Below are positions 57,542 to 64,000 of a stretch of 64,000 bases of DNA, one piece after another. Below the pieces are notes generated by a model. The model was not told the origin of the DNA. It ran no database searches and was given only the letters and a program-made list of their open reading frames with translations. Location of the stretch: the NCBI GenBank assembly GCA_900618795.1, contig UYJD01000014.1, forward strand, positions 62,001 to 126,000. The letters run 5' to 3'. Each line of letters begins with the position of its first letter. Position 1 is the first letter of the stretch. Position numbers and translations under genes: made by a program. This DNA comes from Cyanodermella asteris. Taxonomy: Eukaryota; Ascomycota; Lecanoromycetes; Ostropales; Stictidaceae.

Positions 57542-59526
57542 ATGAAGTATCTTTCCAGCCTCGCCTGCTTGGCAGGCATAGCTTCGGGTAGGTCCGATCG
57601 AGTCCCTCGTTGCAGTATTTCTGTCCTGACGTGAACGTCTCAGCATTTTCGATAGCAGAACGAGACGCAGCACTTGCGCTCGCGGCACTCGAAGCCAGAG
57701 CCCTTCCGAACGCGCCAAATGGCTATACACCGACGGCCGTCGACTGCCCCGACAGCCGACCATCAGTGCGAATCGCCAACAGTCTTTCCCAGCAGGAGAA
57801 GGACTTTCTGTCCGCGCGCCGGAACAACACGATCCCGGCCATGAAGGATTTTCTCGGTCGAGCCAGCATCAGAGACTTTGACGTCAACAGCTACTTCAGT
57901 TCGCACGGCAGCAATACGAGTCAGCTACCCAACATCGGTATCGCCATTAGTGGTGGTGGATACCGAGCTTTGATGAACGGCGCCGGTGTGCTCCAGGCTT
58001 TCGATCTGCGTGAGCAGAACAGTACGGCGACGGGCCACCTTGGCGGATTGCTGCAGAGTTCGACATATGTTGCTGGACTGAGTGGCGGAAGCTGGCTGGT
58101 TGGAAGCATCTATGTCAACAACTTTACGACAATTTCGAATTTGCTAGGCTCCCAGAGCAGTACTTGGGAGTTCCAGAATTCGATCTTCAAGGGCCCGGAT
58201 CGCGGTATCCAGATCCTGTCGACTGCGGACTACTACAAGAACATTTACGATGCCGTTCAGGGCAAGACGAAGAACTACGATACCACAATCACGGATTACT
58301 GGGGACGCGCTCTTTCTTTCCAGTTCATCAATGCATCTCAAGGCGGGCCGTCGTACACCTGGTCGTCGATCTCTCAGAACCCCGGGTTCTCGTCCGGCGA
58401 GCAGCCGTTTCCCATCGTCATCGCCGACTCGCGCCAGCCCGGAGAACAGATCATCTCCTCAAACTCGTCCATCTACGAGTTCAACCCCTACGAGTTCGGA
58501 ACATGGGATCCAGCGGTCTACAGCTTCGCCCCGCTCGAGTACCTCGGTGGCAACTTCAGCAACGGCACCGTTCCCTCGGATCAGAAATGCGTGCGTGGCT
58601 TTGACAACGCCGGCTTCGTCATGGGCACGTCGTCGTCCCTCTTCAACTCGTTCCTTCTCGAAATCACCAACCAAACCGACCTCGGCGCCCCGCAGTTCCT
58701 CATCGACGCCGTCGAAGATGTGCTCAAAGACATTTCCGCCGACGAAGAGGACATTGCATCCTACGAGCCGCACCCGTTCTACAACTGGAACCCGACCGGC
58801 AAGTCCGCCATCTCAAACGTCTCGCAACTCACGCTCGTCGACGGCGGTCTCGACGGCCAAAACATCCCAATCCACCCACTGATCCAGCCCGAGCGCGCCG
58901 TGGACGTCATCTTCGCCGTCGACTCCTCCGCCGACACGCAGTACTCGTGGCCGAACGGAACCTCCCTCGTCGCAACCTACGAGCGCGCCCTCGACCCTTC
59001 CGGCGTCGCAAACGGAACCTCCTTCCCCGCCATCCCGGACCAGAACACTTTCGTCAACTCCGGCCTGAACTCGCGCCCCACCTTCTTCGGCTGCAACTCG
59101 TCCAACACCACCAGCCCCACGCCCCTGATCGTCTACCTCCCCAACAGCCCGTACATTTATTTCAGCAACTTTACGACCTTCACGCCGAGCTACAACACGA
59201 GCGAGCGCGACAATGCGATTCTGAACGGCTACTACGTGGCGACGCGGGCGAACAGCACCGCGGATCCCGAGTGGCCGGCGTGCGTGGCGTGTGCGGTTTT
59301 GAGTCGCAGCTTTGAGAGGACGAGCACGGGGGTGCCGGCGCAGTGTCAGAGTTGCTTTTCGAGATATTGTTGGGACGGCAAGTTGGCGAGTCAGACGCCG
59401 GCGGGTTATGAGCCGAAGGTTGCGAATGCGACTTCTACGAAGAGCGGTGCGGTTGCTGTTGTGGCTGGAGGACGGGCTTGGCCGGCGGCGGTTGCTGCGG
59501 CTGTAGCTTCGCTTGTCTTGATTTAA
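57542..59526 (+). CDS. Lysophospholipase / phospholipase B, GPI-type
   Basis: Seen: exon 1, 57542-57587 (MKYLSSLACLAGIAS), and exon 2, 57644-59526, joined over a 56-nt intron (GTAGGT...TCAG), giving 642 residues with a complete signal peptide ending near the splice. Family motifs: AISGGGYRALMNGAGVLQAF (oxyanion site), GLSGGSWLVGS (catalytic Ser in GxSGGS), and LTLVDGGLDGQNIPIHPLI (catalytic Asp). About 15 N-glycosylation-type NxS/T sites, and Cys-rich text near the end (CVACAVLSRS; QCQSCFSRYCWDGK). The C-terminus is small-residue plus hydrophobic (AWPAAVAAAVASLVLI), as for a GPI anchor. Known: removes acyl chains from phospholipids at the cell surface or outside; acts in nutrient uptake and membrane turnover. 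The only alternative is a free secreted form. Convergent with the HET gene, 105 bp between stops. Confidence 0.95.
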
Positions 59527-59631
59527 GATCCACGATGAATCATGTCTGAGGAATGTTATTTGTATTTGTATTATCAAGCCAACGATATGTTCAACGACCC
59601 TGTGTCTGTAATGTTTCCACCGCTGTAGTCT

Positions 59632-61795
59632 TCACACAACCGAGATTCTCCTGGCCGGTCCCGCGATACCAAGGTCCAGCATCTCATTGTTCATACCGCC
59701 ATGGATGTAGGCCTCACCCATAGAGATGAATGTGCCATCAGCCAGAGGCCGCAGGACTTGCGGAACCCTCGCACGACAAAGCAGCCACATCTGGTTGCCG
59801 GGCTTGACGTCTTCAGACGCAAACCCGAAATGATCATCACGTGTTCGCACGAGCACACTGTTCCTGAGCCTACCAGAATTTTCTCCCATTTTTGTGGCTG
59901 CATTCATATCGACGGGGTCCCAAATTAGGTGGTTAGGATTGAGGTATGGGCGTTCAGCGTAAGCCCTAGCCTCCGCTTCAAAGCATGGGGGTACAACATT
60001 GTGCTCCAGTAGACAGCTGAACAAGCGACCACAATTTTGAAGACATGCTCTTGATGCGCTTGCTATTTCAGGGTCAGTTGACGACTGCAAACTTGTTTCT
60101 TCGATGGATAGTGCTAGCATCCGGAAGAAGCCAAGCATTGCCGTGGCTTGATCGGCGGTAGGTGCTAAACCCTGCAAAAAAGCCTCAAGAAACGGTTGCC
60201 CCGTCCATTTGTATGTGAGGCCGACCTCACAGGCAAAAGAGAGAATATCCTCACAAGACTGTAAGCGATGGAGCACTTCGTCCGGAAAGCGGTAAACATA
60301 ATTGGGGGCCAATGTATCGATATATGGAAGCGGAATGGTTTGTGTGATATCCCCGCACCAGTGACCGTCAAGTTGAAGAATGTCGCCGCTCTGGGAGATT
60401 TCAGTGTGGCCGGCGTTGAAGGGCTCACACACATGGCGAGAAGTTGTGTAAAGGCTCTCGAAGCCGAACGGGTCAACATGGTAATAGTCCGTTGTCAGAT
60501 CAATGGCCCACGAAGGAAGGTCCCAAGTTCGACGATATGCATCGGGAGGCCTTAATGCGAATGCAGTCAAATATGGCATACCTTTGTGCAATGCCATACT
60601 AGTCGTTAACATAAGCTCGCGAGTAGTAAGGTGATACTCGACGATGGGTAGTCGTGCTGTTCGCGGAGCAATCCGCTTCAAGGCACCCAACAAGGCAAAG
60701 ACCTTATCTCTCGGGTCAGAGACAGACAATGAAGAGCACATAGTGAGAAGCATTTGTAGGAATCCGAGGCCGAATACATCGCTTGCGGGGTCACCGAACA
60801 GCTTTATGAATCCAGAACTCGGTCCATCTGATCCTTGGGTTGACATTTCGCGAAGACATCGTTTGAGAAAACTTACTTGACCAACGACAAGCGTCGGAGA
60901 GGTGGGTGAGAACGGGCGCGTCCGGGATACTGGAAGCAAACTCAGAACCGAATAGTTCGCGGCGAGCCATTTCCAGATTAAATTGTGTACATCGTACTTG
61001 TAAAGATGCAGCGGTATGGAGAGACAATGCTGCCCAAGCCGACATAACCTTGTTGGAAAGGAAAAGCTCTTGAAATACCCAAAGGCGATGAAAATACCGT
61101 GTTGTTTTGAACCACTGGTTGAGAGCTACGACCCTACTTCCGGTCACTTCGAGATCTGTGCCGTCAATAAGCAGAACCAGTTCACCAGGCAGCCCACTGA
61201 GCCAAAAAGCTGAGGCGCGTGGAACAGTGAGACCATCGAAATTGTAAAAGTGGTTGTGATCCGGGGTGACAATAAGTTGCAAGCCCTCTAGATATTTGAG
61301 GAAAGGACCGTACCACCATAGGATGTCTTCCATATTTGCTGGCTGCGATCCCAACCATACGACAACATACTAGGCACTCGAATATATATCACACATGAGC
61401 TGGACCTGGTGACCACGTTCATCATTGTTGCCTTGGTCGATGCACAATGCGTCTGCCCACAAACATGACTGCCATTCGCTTCTGTGGATCTCGACCAAAG
61501 CTTCGAACAAATTTCGGCCGATGCGCTGCTCGCATGGGCTAGCGCCGTTGTGTTGGACCTCTATCGTGACATCGTGGCTTGTCGAGTACTTCTCGAGTGT
61601 ATCCGGATCGTCAAATGGCGGCCCCCAAGTGTATGATAATGCGACATATGTAGGACAGTCTCCGTCTAGCTTGTGGGTATCTAGCTTGCAGGAAATGCTC
61701 GTTGCTTCGCCTTCGGTTTGGTGAACGTCTGTGACCGTGAGAAGGCGGAGGCTTCGATCGCAGGGGAGCGGAGCATAAGACGACGGAGCTGTCAT
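59632..61795 (-). pseudogene. HET-domain (heterokaryon incompatibility) gene with one in-frame stop
   Basis: Seen: ATG at 61795 (MTAPSSYAPLPCDRSLRLLT), exon 1 61795-60877, 49-nt intron 60828-60876 (GTAAGT...TCAG), exon 2 60827-59632; 704 codons if the stop is ignored. HET-domain blocks: YVALSYTWGPPFDDPDT, LWADALCIDQGNNDERGHQV, MCDIYSSA, then TAG (61370-61372), then YVVVWLGSQPANM, and later YFHRLWVFQELFLSNKV. C-terminal part: SDPRDKVFALLGAL, WDLPSWAIDLTTDYY, DILQLDGHWCGDI and a final beta-rich stretch (DVKPGNQMWLLCRARVPQVL, LADGTFISMGEAYIHGGM), the typical end of this family. Known: HET proteins trigger cell death when unlike fungal cells fuse. The stop lies in the most conserved core, where most relatives have Q/R/K/S. 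Everything else is intact, so either a recent loss, a strain allele or a base error. Confidence 0.85.
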
Positions 61796-62849
61796 TGCCA
61801 AAGCGCAGTTGCGAACGGTTGCTGTGCATAGAACAAATCGATGGTACCGAGGACGAAACAGACCGTAGTCGGTCAATGACTTGTTTGAGATGTCGAAATT
61901 CTAGTCTCGGAGATGATGAGGTCGTTCATCGCGTTCAGAAAGCTGGGGAAAGAAGCCCTGTGTGAGCAAGGCTTGACTTGATTTACTGGGGAGGAGTTTC
62001 AGCCTTGCGAGGGGTTTTCTGCTAGGCTCGAGGCTGATTCATGGCACAGACAAGGCTGAGATGACGCATCTGTGCAATGCTGGATTGCAGGCGTCGCTGC
62101 GACAATGCTCAACCTTTGATCGTTTATCATTAGTTGGACCCGCTCATCAGCACTTGTAGCGCAATCATTAGTACGGTATGGAAAGCAATCGACTGGTGAT
62201 GTCTTGGGAACTAAGTAAGTCTCAATGCTGACGCAGAGTCAAGTCAAGCGATTTTCAAGGCAGACATGATCTGATCATGCTGAATCTGAACAACTCTCAG
62301 AAACGCAAGTCGGCAGAGGGTCGCTTTGGATAACTTGAAATTGACCTAGGATGCAGGCCTCGTTTGTATTTATGCAGCAAACTCAACCCACACACTGCAC
62401 GAAAAATCCCCGCATTCTTATGTCAGCACCATTCCGATTATAGTCGGCTGAGCCAAGACTTCATGCGGCCGTATTTCTTCAACAAACCTAAGCTGGAATT
62501 AAGCCATGACTCAGAGTCTTGATCAGAACAGGATCATTATACATAGATCGACGCTCAGATACAAGCAACGTTCTATACCAACCTTGCATTGGTCAAATTG
62601 AGCTAGCTCTGCGTGCCATTCGGCAAATGCCAGACTAAAATCTCACTCGAGCCAAGTCTGTGGATTGGGAGTGATATAAGGAACTGATACTCAAGGCCGC
62701 CATTATCCTGTTTGTCGAAGTCAAGATAAGCTCTTGACTCGAACATTAAACTGTATATGTAGCCTCTTGTGTCTCGCGTTGACCACGTTCCCTCGCCCTC
62801 TGAATTCCCCATCATCGTTACACCATTTCCCCCTCTACATCCCATCACC
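61796..62849. other. divergent intergenic region
   Basis: About 1 kb between the HET gene and the membrane-protein gene. No gene seen. Confidence 0.45.
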
Positions 62850-64000
62850 ATGCCTTCTCCGTCGTTGTTTCTCCTCCCCTGCCTCCTCACGATCGCCAGC
62901 CTAGGCTACTACGGCACCTGGCACCGCTACGCCACCTCCGACGGCCTCTCCGCCCTCGACACCTCCCTCGCCTCGCCGTCCACCACCCTCCCCGGAACCT
63001 CCGAGCCCCTCCACCGCACGTACACCGGCATCGCCTCAGTTGACGAGATCCTCACACTCCTCGTCCTGACCTTTTGGCCCTGCCTCGATGGCTCCTCGCC
63101 CTCCTCCACCGTGTACTCAATCCACTTTGCCGGGCAGGTCATCGGTCCGGTACTGGCCATGTATGCGGACAGCTATCGGCGCGGAAATGTGCAGGACAAG
63201 TGGTGGTGGGTGCGGAGTCCGGGGTTCTGGATGATGGTGGCGCAGCTGACGGCGTTTGCGAATTGTGTGGCGGTATTTGTGGGGGTTTATGCTCTTACGA
63301 GTGAGGTTTGGGGGTGGAAGGGGAGGAAGACGACTATCTATGATCCTACAGAGCGAGCCAGGAGAGCGCAGGAACTGAACATTGTTGAAGATCCTGTTTG
63401 GATTCTTTTGATGCCAGTCAGCATCTTCCTAGGCCACGTTATTCCTTGCATTGGAATCACGTCGCGTGGACAATCGACAGAGTCCAAACAGATCTGGATC
63501 GCCATCTGGCAAGCATTCCCCATCTGGATCACTCTCTCCCAAGTCCTCCTCAAGCCGGTCGCCGACCTGTGCGGGCTTGACAAGGACACACTCTTCGCCT
63601 CATCTTCCTCTCCCTCCCGCCGCATCCTGACCGCCGCACGCATCTCATACGCCACAGGCCTCTTCCTGACAACCTTCATACACCTCCTCATCCTAACCCT
63701 GACACTAACATCCAAATGGGTCCCCGAGCTCTTCGCACCGGGCGTCGCCGAGCATCTCGACCCGGCTCGAGTTCTAGCCCTCCGACTGTCATACGACGGC
63801 TGGACGGACGAGCCGGACATGTGGACGGAAGCGATCACGGACTTTTTACAGTGGGATCAGGTTGTCGCGTTCGGAGGAATGCTGCTGTGGGCGCTGGTGC
63901 AGTGCTTGAGCGCGGCGAACGAACGAGGCTGGAAAGTCAAGTTGATGCCCTTTGGGACGGCGGTTGTGATCGGGTATGTTCTGGCGGGTCCGGGCAGTGT
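62850..64000 (+). CDS. Multipass membrane protein of unknown function, 3' end outside window
   Basis: Open frame from the ATG at 62850 to the window edge (383 codons, partial). Seen: hydrophobic start (MPSPSLFLLPCLLTIASLGY), then HRTYTGIASVDEILTLLVLT, FWPCLDGSSPSSTVYSIHFA and GQVIGPVLAMYADSYRRGN, followed by several hydrophobic stretches (FWMMVAQLTAFANCVAVFVG, WILLMPVSIFLGHVIPCIG, TGLFLTTFIHLLILTLTL and, near the edge, GGMLLWALVQCL), so at least six membrane spans. I know similar uncharacterised integral membrane proteins in filamentous fungi, with the conserved FWP.xDGS block, some near secondary-metabolite genes, but cannot give a role. The window ends before the stop codon. Confidence 0.7.
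   Translation, partial: MPSPSLFLLPCLLTIASLGYYGTWHRYATSDGLSALDTSLASPSTTLPGTSEPLHRTYTGIASVDEILTLLVLTFWPCLDGSSPSSTVYSIHFAGQVIGPVLAMYADSYRRGNVQDKWWWVRSPGFWMMVAQLTAFANCVAVFVGVYALTSEVWGWKGRKTTIYDPTERARRAQELNIVEDPVWILLMPVSIFLGHVIPCIGITSRGQSTESKQIWIAIWQAFPIWITLSQVLLKPVADLCGLDKDTLFASSSSPSRRILTAARISYATGLFLTTFIHLLILTLTLTSKWVPELFAPGVAEHLDPARVLALRLSYDGWTDEPDMWTEAITDFLQWDQVVAFGGMLLWALVQCLSAANERGWKVKLMPFGTAVVIGYVLAGPGS

Noticed and set aside
58813-59577. 254-residue minus-strand frame opposite phospholipase B
   Set aside because: Arg/Val/Gly-rich shadow frame of a well-identified gene.

Overview
The window is nuclear DNA from a filamentous ascomycete (Pezizomycotina; a Dothideomycete is plausible but not proven). 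The evidence is scattered single-gene transcription units on both strands, GT-AG introns mostly of about 50-150 nt, an intron-containing tRNA gene, and typical fungal families: a HET-domain protein, a GRG-1/CCG-1 type protein, a purine nucleoside permease, secreted glucoamylase and phospholipase B, and a giant DUF3638/DUF3645 protein. There are two assembly gaps, 5571-5616 and 43619-44227.

Left part (1-23 kb): YTM1 (ribosome biogenesis, minus), a GNAT acetyltransferase (plus), a UMP/CMP kinase of the URA6 type (minus), a 919-residue protein with an F-box-like segment (plus), a block of four degenerate ~98-bp tandem repeats carrying a palindrome, a small three-exon acidic/coiled-coil protein (minus), a Ser-rich conserved protein (plus) convergent with the WD40 protein JIP5 (minus, frame-shifted near its 3' end), a GRG-1/CCG-1 homologue (minus), a wrecked gene for a probably secreted protein (minus), a conserved acidic fungal protein (plus) and a tRNA-like sequence (minus).

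Middle (23-38 kb): a two-exon carotenoid cleavage oxygenase (minus), a lipoxygenase pseudogene that can be followed to its C-terminal valine through seven stops and three frameshifts (plus), an alpha/beta hydrolase (plus), tRNA-Pro(UGG), a purine nucleoside permease whose signal-peptide exon is 395 nt from the rest (minus), and a GFA-domain protein with a presequence (minus).

Right part (38-64 kb): the ~3,390-residue DUF3638/DUF3645 protein with SecA/helicase-like motifs (plus), a proline-rich-tailed protein with a one-base frame break (plus), a 176-bp MITE-like inverted-repeat element, an F-box protein (plus), a glucoamylase with a stop inside its catalytic domain (plus), a GPI-type phospholipase B (plus), a HET-domain gene with a stop in the HET domain (minus), and the start of a multipass membrane protein that runs off the end (plus).

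The genes do not form one pathway. Housekeeping genes (YTM1, URA6, JIP5, tRNA) are interleaved with secreted and accessory genes. The most notable theme is gene breakage: two clear pseudogenes, two genes with single nonsense codons, and three otherwise well-kept genes each with one extra base. The single-base cases could be consensus errors; the lipoxygenase and the 18.8-20.6 kb gene are truly decayed.
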